A stretch of DNA of 64,000 nucleotides from Candidatus Roizmanbacteria bacterium (lineage in GTDB: Bacteria; Patescibacteriota; Microgenomatia; UBA1406; GWC2-37-13): contig JAAZNM010000001.1 of assembly GCA_012798265.1 (NCBI GenBank), forward strand, positions 124,001 through 188,000, given 5' to 3'. Made by a program: the position numbers and the translations under genes. The first letter of the stretch is position 1. Each line of letters begins with the position of its first letter. Of this stretch, positions 8,747 to 16,227 are shown in pieces. A model generated the notes under the pieces. The model was given only the letters and a program-made list of their open reading frames with translations. It ran no database searches and was not told where the DNA came from.

Positions 8747-9433
8747 ATGGAAAAAATTGATCCAAAGATCGAAGCTTTGTTTAAAGCCGGAGCCCATCTC
8801 GGACACCGGACGAGCAAAGTCCATCCCAAAGCCAAGAAATACATTTACGGCATTGAAAACGCCACCTCGATTATCGATCTGACAAAAACGGCAACGCTAC
8901 TTGATGTTGCCAAAGAGTTTATTACTAAACTGGCAAAGGAGAACAAAGTCCTGCTTATAGTTTCTACCAAAAAAAATACGGCCGCTTTTGCCAAAAAAAT
9001 CTGCCAAGACAACAAAATTCCCCACATTACCGTCAAATGGCCGGGAGGTTTCCTGACCAACTTCGATACCCTGATGAAAAACATAAAAAAGATGAAAACG
9101 ATGATGGAAGAAAAAGAAAACGGTACATGGCAAAAATATGTCAAACATGAGCAGGTTAAACTTTCCAAGGAACTTAACCGTCTGGAAAAATTCTACGGTG
9201 GTCTTATCGATATGGAGAAACTGCCTGATGCCCTGTTTGTGGTCGATATAAAAAAAGAAAAAAATGCCGTTTACGAGGCGAAAAACTGTCGGATACCGGT
9301 TGTCGCCGTTACCGATACCAACGTCAACCCTGATATGGTTGACTATCCTATCCCGGCCAATGATGATTCGGTCACCTCGATAGAATACTTGATTAATGAA
9401 GTGGTCGACGCATATAAAAAAGCTAAAAAATAA
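8747..9433 (+). CDS. rpsB: 30S ribosomal protein uS2
   Basis: A 228-residue small-subunit protein that starts with KIEALFKAGAHLGHRTSK and contains the family blocks WPGGFLTNFDTL (residue about 100) and PDALFVVDIKKEKNAVYEA. Length is close to the usual 230-260 with a trimmed C-terminal tail. It leads the conserved rpsB-tsf gene pair and the next start codon follows four bases after its stop. Confidence 0.97.
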   Translation: MEKIDPKIEALFKAGAHLGHRTSKVHPKAKKYIYGIENATSIIDLTKTATLLDVAKEFITKLAKENKVLLIVSTKKNTAAFAKKICQDNKIPHITVKWPGGFLTNFDTLMKNIKKMKTMMEEKENGTWQKYVKHEQVKLSKELNRLEKFYGGLIDMEKLPDALFVVDIKKEKNAVYEAKNCRIPVVAVTDTNVNPDMVDYPIPANDDSVTSIEYLINEVVDAYKKAKK

Positions 9434-9437
9434 TATT

Positions 9438-9899
9438 ATGGCCGATCTTGTCAAATTAAAAAAACTTCGTTCGGACACAGGAATTTCCTTTTCCCTATGC
9501 AAAAAAGCCCTTGAAGAATCTCAAGACAATATCGAAAAGGCAAAAAAACTCCTTAACCAATGGGGAATAGAGAAGGCTGAAGATAAAAAAAAACGGGAAA
9601 CTTCACAGGGAGCGATATTTAGTTACGTCCATCATAACCACAAGGTGGCTTCATTGATAGAACTGCTTTGTGAAACCGATTTCGTCGCCGACAACAAAGA
9701 CTTTCAGGCGTTGGGTCAAGAAATTGCCATGCAGGCCGCTTCTATGCCTGCCGACAACCTTGACCAGCTGATTGAACAGGAATATATTCGCGATCCGAGT
9801 AAAAAAATAGGCGATCTTATTCAAGAGGCGGTTATGAAATTTGGAGAAAACATAAAAATTAATCGTTATAATAGATGGGTATTGGGCATTGACCACTAA
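9438..9899 (+). CDS. tsf: Elongation factor Ts, short form
   Basis: EF-Ts is the nucleotide exchange factor of EF-Tu. The start at 9438 gives MADLVKLKKLRSDTGI and then the UBA-like N-terminal domain; an earlier in-frame start inside rpsB adds only non-homologous residues. The core motif SLIELLCETDFVADN is at about residues 70-85. At 153 residues it is about half the E. coli length and shorter than the 196-residue Thermus form, so it keeps one core subdomain and lacks the second subdomain and coiled coil. pyrH, which often follows tsf, is missing; frr follows after two bases. Confidence 0.93.
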   Translation: MADLVKLKKLRSDTGISFSLCKKALEESQDNIEKAKKLLNQWGIEKAEDKKKRETSQGAIFSYVHHNHKVASLIELLCETDFVADNKDFQALGQEIAMQAASMPADNLDQLIEQEYIRDPSKKIGDLIQEAVMKFGENIKINRYNRWVLGIDH

Positions 9900-9901
9900 C
9901 C

Positions 9902-10462
9902 ATGCATCCTATTATTGCCGATTTTAAGCAAAACTCGCAAAAAATTTTTTCTTCCCTGAAGGAAAATCTCAAAACTGTCCGTACCGGTCGCGCCAGTCCA
10001 TCTTTAGTGGAAAATCTCATGGTGGAAACCTACGGTGGACAGGCCAAACTCAGGTTGTTCGAACTTGCAAGTATTACTACCGACGGACCAACCGTTATAG
10101 CCATACTTCCTTTTGATCCATCCGTCATTTCCGACATCGAAAAAGCCATTCTCAAATCGCCACTTGGTTTATCTCCCCAAACCCAAGGCAACCGCATATT
10201 GTTAAGATTGCCACCTTTGTCCGAAGAACAAAGGGAAAAAATGACCAAACTGGTCGGACAGATGATTGAGGAGAAAAAAAACCATATCAGGAGTCTCCGT
10301 GACGACGCCAGGAAGAAAATCAAATTGATGTTTGAAAAAAAGGAGATCACCGAAGACGACAAATACCGTCTGGAAAAGGAAATAGATAACGAAAACCAAA
10401 TAAACACGGAGGAAATCCAAAAAATCAAGGAAAACAAGGACAAGGAGATTCACGAAGTTTAA
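9902..10462 (+). CDS. frr: Ribosome recycling factor
   Basis: With EF-G it splits post-termination ribosomes. The 186-residue length is normal and the three-helix-bundle motifs are intact: RTGRASPSLVENLMVETYGG near residue 30, LPPLSEEQREKMTKLVGQM near 110, and the helix 3 run RSLRDDARKKIK. It sits two bases after tsf and six before the site-2 protease gene, so it is part of one operon from rpsB. Confidence 0.97.
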   Translation: MHPIIADFKQNSQKIFSSLKENLKTVRTGRASPSLVENLMVETYGGQAKLRLFELASITTDGPTVIAILPFDPSVISDIEKAILKSPLGLSPQTQGNRILLRLPPLSEEQREKMTKLVGQMIEEKKNHIRSLRDDARKKIKLMFEKKEITEDDKYRLEKEIDNENQINTEEIQKIKENKDKEIHEV

Positions 10463-10468
10463 ACCCCA

Positions 10469-11734
10469 ATGCACATAATCATCTTTATTGCCATACTCGC
10501 CCTATTGATTTTGGTCCACGAACTCGGCCATTTTATCGCTGCCAAAAAAAACGGAATCTTTGTCGAAGAGTTCGGCTTTGGATTTCCACCTAGACTGTTT
10601 GGCCATAAATTCGGCGAAACCATCTATAGCATAAATCTTATTCCCCTCGGCGGATTTGTAAAGATGTATGGGGAAGAGTATCATGAACTCAACTCCCAAA
10701 CAAACGCAAAAGATTCCGATCGCGCTTTTTCCGGTAAACACCCTTTCAGAAAAGCCATCGTTGTTGTCGCCGGCGTCATCGGCAACTTCCTTCTTGGGTG
10801 GATAATTATCTCTTATCTTTTTACCAAAGGGGTACCTACCCTTACCAACCAAATCATCATCGACAGTGTCGTGCCCGGAACGCCGGCGGCTCAAGCCGGA
10901 TTAAAGCCGAACGACGTCATCGTCGGTCTCAATGACAAGGCCGCAAAAGAAGGTGAGTATTATAAGGTAAAAACCTCCGACTACCTTTGGAAAATTGCCC
11001 AGGAAAAATATCGTGACGGCTTTTACGCCTACAAAATAGCCAAGGTCAATAATATAAGTAATCCCAGTATCATCTATCCCGATCAAGTGATCTTCCTTCC
11101 CAGCGTTATTCCGCAACAAATCGAAGTCGGAACCATTAACAAGATCGTTTTTAAAACGGCTGAGGAGTTTGTTGATCTGACTGAAAAGCATGCCGGACAA
11201 TCCGTTTTCTTGATTGTCGAAAGAAATAATAGAAAAATCGAGATAGCCGTCACTCCGAGAAAAAAACCACCGGCTGGACAGGGGCCCTTGGGAATCACCG
11301 TCACTCCTTTCGTAGAAAAAAAATACCCCTGGTATCGGGCGCCTTTTTTCGGATTGGTCGAAGCCTTCAACACCACAAAAAAAATATCCGTCGAGATGGT
11401 CAAGATAATTATTTCGATTGCAACCTTTCAAAAAACCAAACTTGATGTCGCCGGGCCAATCGGTATTGCCCAGTATACCGGTCAGGCAATTAAGTTCGGG
11501 TATAAGGCGGTTTTTGAACTTATCGCCTTATTATCTCTCAATCTTGCCGTTGTCAACATACTGCCTTTTCCCGCTTTGGATGGCGGGAGACTGGTTTTTG
11601 TCGTTTATGAATGGATAACCAGAAAAAAATTCAACCAAAACTGGGAAAGAAACCTTAATTTCATAGGCTTTGCTTTGCTTATTGTCCTGGCAATCGCCAT
11701 ATCGGTACATGACATAATCAGGTTGTTTAAATAA
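10469..11734 (+). CDS. rseP: RseP-type site-2 metalloprotease with LysM inserted in the PDZ domain
   Basis: This 421-residue intramembrane protease has the zinc motif HELGH at residues 17-21 in the first membrane helix and the second motif in PFPALDGGRLVFV near 370. The PDZ domain begins at about residue 130 (VVPGTPAAQAGLKPNDVIVG). It is interrupted at about residues 162-212 by a segment that reads as a LysM domain (YKVKTSDYLWKIAQEKY, ending SIIYPDQVIFLPS). The PDZ then resumes (GTINKIVFKTAEEF). LysM binds N-acetylglucosamine-containing polymers, so the insert may let the protease sense the cell wall outside the membrane. Its place after frr is the usual one, but dxr, cdsA and uppS are absent. 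Confidence 0.93.
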   Translation: MHIIIFIAILALLILVHELGHFIAAKKNGIFVEEFGFGFPPRLFGHKFGETIYSINLIPLGGFVKMYGEEYHELNSQTNAKDSDRAFSGKHPFRKAIVVVAGVIGNFLLGWIIISYLFTKGVPTLTNQIIIDSVVPGTPAAQAGLKPNDVIVGLNDKAAKEGEYYKVKTSDYLWKIAQEKYRDGFYAYKIAKVNNISNPSIIYPDQVIFLPSVIPQQIEVGTINKIVFKTAEEFVDLTEKHAGQSVFLIVERNNRKIEIAVTPRKKPPAGQGPLGITVTPFVEKKYPWYRAPFFGLVEAFNTTKKISVEMVKIIISIATFQKTKLDVAGPIGIAQYTGQAIKFGYKAVFELIALLSLNLAVVNILPFPALDGGRLVFVVYEWITRKKFNQNWERNLNFIGFALLIVLAIAISVHDIIRLFK

Positions 11735-11780
11735 ACAGGCGATTATTTGAATTTTTAAACGGCATCGTTTAAACTATATT

Positions 11781-12350
11781 ATGGAAAACTTGAAGTACAA
11801 AGCCGTTACCGTCTCCGGAAAAATTGCCGTCGGCACCACCACTTTAGCCAAAAACCTGGCTCGCTTCTTAAAGTGGGAACATATAAACGCGGGAGCCATT
11901 CAGCGCGAATACGACCGTCTTCATCAAATTCACGAAAACAGGCAAGGGGCTTTGTCAAGATCGGATAAACACGAACAGGAGATTGACGCCATGACCAAAA
12001 GAATGCTTACCGACAGACAGAATCTGATCTACGAAGCTTGGCTGGCTGGTTTTATGGCCCAAAACATTGACGGAGTACTGAAAGTGCTGGTAGTTTGTTC
12101 TAATGATCAGATTAGGATTGACCGAGTCGTCAACCGGGAAAATATTTCGGTCGATGAAGCCAAACACTGGATAAAGCAAAGGGAGGAAGAAAACATAGTC
12201 AAATGGAAGAAACTCTACGGCGATCATGATTTTTGGGATAGAAAGTTTTATGATCTGGTTATCGATACTTATTCGTCAGGTCCGTTGGAAACCGTCGGAA
12301 AAGTTCTCGACAAACTGGGTTATAAAACCAACCTGCAGCATGGTATATAA
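11781..12350 (+). CDS. Cytidylate-kinase-like P-loop protein, copy 1
   Basis: A 189-residue P-loop kinase of the short archaeal-type CMP kinase kind. The P-loop reads SGKIAVGTTTLA: the usual Lys of GKT is Thr, a variant I recall in archaeal CMP kinases, so it need not be inactive. INAGAIQREYDRL matches the NMP-binding helix region and IYEAWLAGFMAQ the second strand. The next gene is a paralogue overlapping by 11 nt and keeping a classical GKST loop. A possible promoter is TTGAAT at 11748 with TAAACT at 11770. Substrate (CMP, dCMP or UMP) is unproven; no pyrH is present at its usual place near tsf. Confidence 0.75.
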   Translation: MENLKYKAVTVSGKIAVGTTTLAKNLARFLKWEHINAGAIQREYDRLHQIHENRQGALSRSDKHEQEIDAMTKRMLTDRQNLIYEAWLAGFMAQNIDGVLKVLVVCSNDQIRIDRVVNRENISVDEAKHWIKQREEENIVKWKKLYGDHDFWDRKFYDLVIDTYSSGPLETVGKVLDKLGYKTNLQHGI

Positions 12351-12870
12351 CAAAATTACTATTTCTGGAAAAATCTGCACCGGCAAATCGACCTTGGTAA
12401 AAAACCTTCGCGATAAGCTTTCCTGGAAGGTGATATCTATCGGACAATACTTCCGCGATTACGCAAAAACCCAGCGCCTTGCCCTCGATAAAGCCGAAGA
12501 ACAAAATGAAAAATTGACTAAAAAGATCGACTATCAGGTCAGAGACAGAATGGAAAATGAAGCTAACCTTATTGTCGACGGTTGGATGGCCGGACTTATG
12601 GCCAAAAAAATTCCCGACGTTTTAAGGATTCTACTTACCTGTAAAGACGATATCAGATATAAAAGGTTCGCCAAAAGAGAGTCGCTGACTTTTGCAGAAG
12701 CTAGAACAAGGATTGATGAAAGACAGGGAAGTTGGTTTGCCAAGATTAAAAAAATTTACAGGTTCGATCCGTCGAAACTGACCGATCCGAAAAACTACGA
12801 TCTGACCATCGACACATCCTATGTCACTCCCCAGGCGATTTTGCGCAAAGTCCTGAAGACTGTTTCGTAA
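12340..12870 (+). CDS. Cytidylate-kinase-like P-loop protein, copy 2
   Basis: A 176-residue paralogue of the preceding gene in the same order and frame neighbourhood. The P-loop is SGKICTGKSTLV with an intact Lys. ISIGQYFRDYAK and LIVDGWMAGLMAKKIPDVLRI align with the same blocks of copy 1. I start at 12340, inside the last codons of copy 1; the frame is open further upstream but that part overlaps the other gene and has no homology. Tandem duplication followed by divergence of the P-loop is the simplest history. Confidence 0.75.
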   Translation: MVYNKITISGKICTGKSTLVKNLRDKLSWKVISIGQYFRDYAKTQRLALDKAEEQNEKLTKKIDYQVRDRMENEANLIVDGWMAGLMAKKIPDVLRILLTCKDDIRYKRFAKRESLTFAEARTRIDERQGSWFAKIKKIYRFDPSKLTDPKNYDLTIDTSYVTPQAILRKVLKTVS

Positions 12871-12900
12871 AAAAATATTTTACTCCAAACCCTCTCCCTA

Positions 12901-12924
12901 TTACAATGTTTTAAAACATCGTAA
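12901..12924. promoter_or_regulatory. Palindromic site, possible operator of the TrpR-like regulator
   Basis: A 24-bp palindrome with a single mismatched pair. Its 14-bp core ATGTTTTAAAACAT is the same as the core of the perfect palindrome at 13367-13392, so the two sites bracket the regulator gene. It lies between two convergent genes and has no T-run, so it is not an obvious terminator. Confidence 0.5.
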
Positions 12925-12928
12925 TGGA

Positions 12929-13366
12929 TTAAATGCCCGTTGTTTTTTTTCGCTCAAACTTAAGACGATTAATTTTTGCCCGTGACCAATCAACCCCAGG
13001 AGTCCCTGGACCATACAAAGTCAAGATTATCTCTTCTAAAAATTCAGCTACTTTTTCATTTTTTATCATTCTAGAGATTATTGAAACTGTTTTGTTGTTT
13101 TCTTTAAGTAAAAACCGAAATTTGAACACGGTAGACGCGGAAACTTTCAATACGTCACAAATAATTTTGTAGTCAATTTTTTTAATCAAAAGATATATGA
13201 TAGCAATCCTTTTAGCGGTCATTATTCTTTCCGTTTCCGATAATATTTCGTTAATGATCTGTCTAAAGTCGTTCTGATTTTTTCTTTTTCCGACTACTTC
13301 AAAAAATAGATCGAACAGTTTTTTTAAGACTTCCTCGTCTAAGGGATTTTTTGAAATCATTGCCAT
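12929..13366 (-). CDS. TrpR/YerC-family DNA-binding regulator
   Basis: The 145-residue protein has the TrpR-superfamily core: LSETERIMTAKRIAIIYLL followed by a helix-turn-helix in KIICDVLKVSASTVFKFRF. YerC/YecD relatives are small helical repressors of unknown ligand. I start at the ATG at 13366; the frame continues up to an ATG at 13420, but those extra residues are encoded by a perfect 26-bp palindrome that looks like an operator. It is more AT-rich than its neighbours and sits on the opposite strand, separating rseP and the kinases from proS, so it may be a recent arrival. It could control itself or the aromatic genes; the site gives evidence only for the first. Confidence 0.7.
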   Translation of the reverse strand: MAMISKNPLDEEVLKKLFDLFFEVVGKRKNQNDFRQIINEILSETERIMTAKRIAIIYLLIKKIDYKIICDVLKVSASTVFKFRFLLKENNKTVSIISRMIKNEKVAEFLEEIILTLYGPGTPGVDWSRAKINRLKFERKKTTGI

Positions 13367-13392
13367 ATTCCAATGTTTTAAAACATTGGAAT
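13367..13392. promoter_or_regulatory. Perfect palindrome abutting the TrpR-like start codon (likely operator)
   Basis: A perfect 26-bp inverted repeat without spacer, core ATGTTTTAAAACAT, directly adjacent to the chosen start codon. Binding here would block transcription or initiation of the regulator gene. A TATAAT on the minus strand lies just upstream (13412-13407). The remaining gap to proS holds an ATTGTC-aa-GACAAT inverted repeat (13435-13448) and a weaker TATTTTAAAATA palindrome (13543-13554). Confidence 0.6.
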
Positions 13393-13564
13393 TAGTATGT
13401 CTATGGATTATAAACGACAAAAAGACAGAGATAGATTGTCAAGACAATTTTTTGTAGAACTTTATATCTTTTTTTAAATTCTGCGCCATCGTTTTCTTAT
13501 AGTTAAGGAACCTAGATATTCAATTTGTAAAAGATGCCGGAATATTTTAAAATAACTTCCATAT

Positions 13565-14803
13565 ATGCTTTATTCAAAGCTTTTTGGGAAAACCGTAAAA
13601 ACTGCGCCTAAGGACGCCGTCGCCGATTCATACAAGCTTCTTTATCAGGGCGGGTTCATAAGGGAATCAACCGCCGGACGCTATTTTTTCTTACCGCTTG
13701 GACAACTTGTCCAACAAAAAATTATGAAGATAATCAAGGAAGAGATGGATGCGGCCGGTGCCCAGGAAATGCTGTCACCCGTACTCCATCCGCTTTCCTT
13801 ATGGCAAGAGACCAATCGTACCAAAACCACCGGTTTTGAGCTGATGCGCGTCAAGGACAGAAACGAAGCGGAGTTTGCTCTTGGCGGAACCGCCGAAGAG
13901 ATGTTTGTAGATGTTGTGCGCAAATTCCAGCTAAGTTATAAGGATCTTCCCTTCAATATCTACCAATTCTCTACAAAATTCCGTGACGAACTGAGGGCAA
14001 GAGGAGGACTTTTACGGGTACGCGAATTTATGATGAAAGACTCTTATTCATTTGACACCGATGAAAAGAGTTTTAAAAAAATCTATGAGAAAATGCGCGA
14101 AACATATTCGAGGATATTCACGAGAATGGGCTTGGAAACAGTTGTTGTCGAATCCGATAATGGTTACATTGGGGGAGAGTATTGTCATGAATTTGTCGTC
14201 GAATCGCCCGTCGGCGAGAGCCGATTTTTGGTAAATCCGAACACCTCCCTGGCGATCCATACCGATATAGTCGACAAAAAAAAGATTACTCCGGACGAAA
14301 GAAGGAAAATGGTCGAAAAAAAAGGTATAGAAGTCGGTAATATTTTCCAACTCGGTTATTATTACTCAGAAAAAATGCGTGACGCCTTGTTTACCGATGT
14401 CGACGGCAAACGGAAGCCTTTTTATATGGGTTGTTACGGTATCGGAATCGGCCGAACCATGGCTACCGTGGTAGAAGTCCATCACGATAAAAGGGGTATT
14501 GTCTGGCCAAAGTCCATTGCCCCTTATCTTGTTAACCTGATCGGGTTGGACTTGACCGACGCCGGTGTAAAAAAACAGGCGGAGAAAATCTACCAGAAAC
14601 TTTCGGATAATAAACTGGAAACCCTCTACGACGACAGGGCAGACGTTTCCGCCGGCGAAAAGTTCGGGGACGCCGATCTTATCGGCACTCCTTATCGCGC
14701 TGTCGTTTCCAAAAGAACCGGTGACAAAGTCGAACTAAAAAAAAGAGCGTCATCCGAAACCAAACTTCTGTCAATTGAAGAATTATTAAGGATATCCTGT
14801 TAA
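13565..14803 (+). CDS. proS: Prolyl-tRNA synthetase, short form without editing domain
   Basis: A class II synthetase of 412 residues charging tRNA-Pro. Motif 2 region TKFRDELRARGGLLRVREF and motif 3 GCYGIGIGRTMATVVE are intact, and the C-terminal anticodon-binding domain follows (LYDDRADVSAGEKFGDADLIG). The roughly 180-residue editing insertion found in E. coli ProRS between motifs 2 and 3 is absent, so alanyl-tRNA-Pro would have to be cleared by another enzyme. rseP-proS synteny is widespread in bacteria; here three genes lie between them. Confidence 0.95.
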   Translation: MLYSKLFGKTVKTAPKDAVADSYKLLYQGGFIRESTAGRYFFLPLGQLVQQKIMKIIKEEMDAAGAQEMLSPVLHPLSLWQETNRTKTTGFELMRVKDRNEAEFALGGTAEEMFVDVVRKFQLSYKDLPFNIYQFSTKFRDELRARGGLLRVREFMMKDSYSFDTDEKSFKKIYEKMRETYSRIFTRMGLETVVVESDNGYIGGEYCHEFVVESPVGESRFLVNPNTSLAIHTDIVDKKKITPDERRKMVEKKGIEVGNIFQLGYYYSEKMRDALFTDVDGKRKPFYMGCYGIGIGRTMATVVEVHHDKRGIVWPKSIAPYLVNLIGLDLTDAGVKKQAEKIYQKLSDNKLETLYDDRADVSAGEKFGDADLIGTPYRAVVSKRTGDKVELKKRASSETKLLSIEELLRISC

Positions 14804-14804
14804 A

Positions 14805-15638
14805 ATGAAAACTTTGGTCTCCCATATATCCGTCGATCTCGACTCGATTGTCTCATGTTGGCTGATAAAAAAATTTTTACCGGGCTGGGATAAGGCTTGT
14901 CTGGTCTTTGTTTCGAGCGGATCGACCCTAAACAACCTGCCGCCCGACGACGATCCGGACGTGATTCACGTCGATACCGGTATGGGTAGGTTTGACCACC
15001 ATCAGATAAAACAAAGATTATCGGCGACCAGACGGGTCTTTGATTATCTTTCCGAAAAATCATACATTGAACCGAAAAACTCAGAAGCTCTCGACAGGAT
15101 GGTTGAATACGTCACCGCCGTCGACAATTTTCAGGAAGTATATTTTCCGGATCCGACAGCCGATTATCATGATTTTTCCATATATCAGACTATAGAAGGT
15201 TTGAAAATCAAGCTTCTTGATGATCTGAAGGTAATGGATTATGCATTCCCGCTCATCGACGGACTGCTTCTTGTCTTCAAAAACAAGATCAACGCCGAAA
15301 AAGAGATTAAGAAAGGTTATTCCTTTACCAGCCGATGGGGTAGATCAATCGCTTTGGAAACCGGTAACGAAGACGCGGTCCGTTTAGCTCAAAAAATGGG
15401 CTATACATTCGTCATAAGGAAAGACCCGAACAAAGGATATATAAGGATAAAAACCGTTCCCGATCCAAAGTATAATCTTGCAGGACTTTATGCCGAACTT
15501 GTCGCAATCGATCCCAAAGCCACTTGGTATCTCCATGTTTCAGGCAATATGCTCCTTAACGGGTCATCAACCAAACCAAACGCTGTTCCGAGCACGCTGA
15601 CCCTGCAAAAGGTAATTGAAATAGCTCGCAAAATGTAA
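14805..15638 (+). CDS. DHH-like predicted metal-dependent hydrolase, family not identified
   Basis: The 277-residue protein starts with SHISVDLDSIVSCWLIKKF, which resembles the first Asp motif of DHH phosphoesterases, and has HVDTGMGRFDHHQ at about residues 46-58, which resembles the DHH triad region. AVDNF at about 106 could supply a further metal ligand. No DHHA1 domain is recognised in the C-terminal half. It starts two bases after the proS stop, so it should be cotranscribed. A phosphoesterase or nuclease-like role is possible, but I do not recognise the exact family. Confidence 0.55.
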   Translation: MKTLVSHISVDLDSIVSCWLIKKFLPGWDKACLVFVSSGSTLNNLPPDDDPDVIHVDTGMGRFDHHQIKQRLSATRRVFDYLSEKSYIEPKNSEALDRMVEYVTAVDNFQEVYFPDPTADYHDFSIYQTIEGLKIKLLDDLKVMDYAFPLIDGLLLVFKNKINAEKEIKKGYSFTSRWGRSIALETGNEDAVRLAQKMGYTFVIRKDPNKGYIRIKTVPDPKYNLAGLYAELVAIDPKATWYLHVSGNMLLNGSSTKPNAVPSTLTLQKVIEIARKM

Positions 15639-15688
15639 TAAAATAAGTTGAATCTAATCTTTGTATCCTTATTCATTCGTATAAGATC

Positions 15689-15695
15689 GGAGGTG
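15689..15695 (+). promoter_or_regulatory. Strong Shine-Dalgarno of rpsU
   Basis: GGAGGTG lies 10 nt before the ATG at 15706. Most other genes in this window have no purine-rich element at this position, so this is an exception. Confidence 0.7.
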
Positions 15696-15705
15696 TTTCG
15701 TTTAT

Positions 15706-15888
15706 ATGGTTTTTATGATAAAAAAAAGGGGGGAGTCTAAAGATGCGCTTTTCCGCAAGTTTACGCGTATGTTTATCGACGAGGATGTCGTAACAGAAGT
15801 CAGGAAAAAACTGTTTTACAAAAAACCCTCTATTTTGAGAAAAGAGGAGGAAAAGGAAAGAGTGCAGCACAGACATAAAAAAATATGA
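15706..15888 (+). CDS. rpsU: 30S ribosomal protein bS21
   Basis: A 60-residue basic protein matching bS21: KRGESKDALFRKFTRMF, then EVRKKLFYKKPS and a tail rich in Arg, Lys and His. bS21 binds near the 3' end of 16S rRNA and the anti-Shine-Dalgarno. The start at 15706 is chosen for its spacing from GGAGGTG; an ATG at 15715 is possible. The gene overlaps the ybeY-like gene by four bases. Confidence 0.9.
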   Translation: MVFMIKKRGESKDALFRKFTRMFIDEDVVTEVRKKLFYKKPSILRKEEEKERVQHRHKKI

Positions 15889-16223
15889 TCAATATTGTCT
15901 GCCCTTCACGCTACCATATCGCCCGCAAAAAAATCAAAACAGACGTTGACGCTTTTTTTATTTCCCACGGTTTGACTGCCGAACAAAATCTTAATCTAGT
16001 TTTCGTCGGCAGAAACAAAATGAAAGCCATCGCTTCCCGGTATAAAAAAGAACCGGTTGCCCTACCGGTTTTGTCATTCCCTTACGCTAAAAACGACGGT
16101 CTTGTCGGGGAGATACTTATATGTTATCCCCAAGCCGTTTTGCTTGCCGCCGAAAGGAATAAAAAAGTTGATGCCATGCTTAAGGAACTGATCGAACATG
16201 GAATAAAAAACTTAATCCAGTAA
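15885..16223 (+). CDS. ybeY: YbeY-like protein lacking the zinc-binding histidines
   Basis: The 112-residue protein matches YbeY, the single-strand endoribonuclease for 16S rRNA maturation, in its central part: NLNLVFVGRNKMKAIASRYK, LPVLSFPY and GEILICYPQAVLLAAE. The enzyme needs three His ligands in HGxLHLxGxDH. Here the chain reads ELIEHGIKNLIQ and stops, so only the first His remains and the second is Asn. The following 20 bases in all frames offer no hidden continuation. It is either an inactive remnant or a non-catalytic ribosome-associated protein. It lies in the ribosomal context (rpsU upstream, dnaX downstream). Confidence 0.75.
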   Translation: MINIVCPSRYHIARKKIKTDVDAFFISHGLTAEQNLNLVFVGRNKMKAIASRYKKEPVALPVLSFPYAKNDGLVGEILICYPQAVLLAAERNKKVDAMLKELIEHGIKNLIQ

Positions 16224-16227
16224 AACT

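Noticed and set aside
8897-9502. 201-codon ORF antisense to rpsB and tsf
   Set aside because: Phe-rich, low-complexity shadow of two conserved genes.
11781-12350. Loss of the P-loop Lys (GTTT) as proof of a dead kinase
   Set aside because: I recall that archaeal-type CMP kinases commonly have GTTT at this place, so the change by itself does not show inactivity.
13539-13560. Third operator for the TrpR-like regulator before proS
   Set aside because: Only the very common TTTTAAAA centre is shared; the flanks differ from the two good palindromes.
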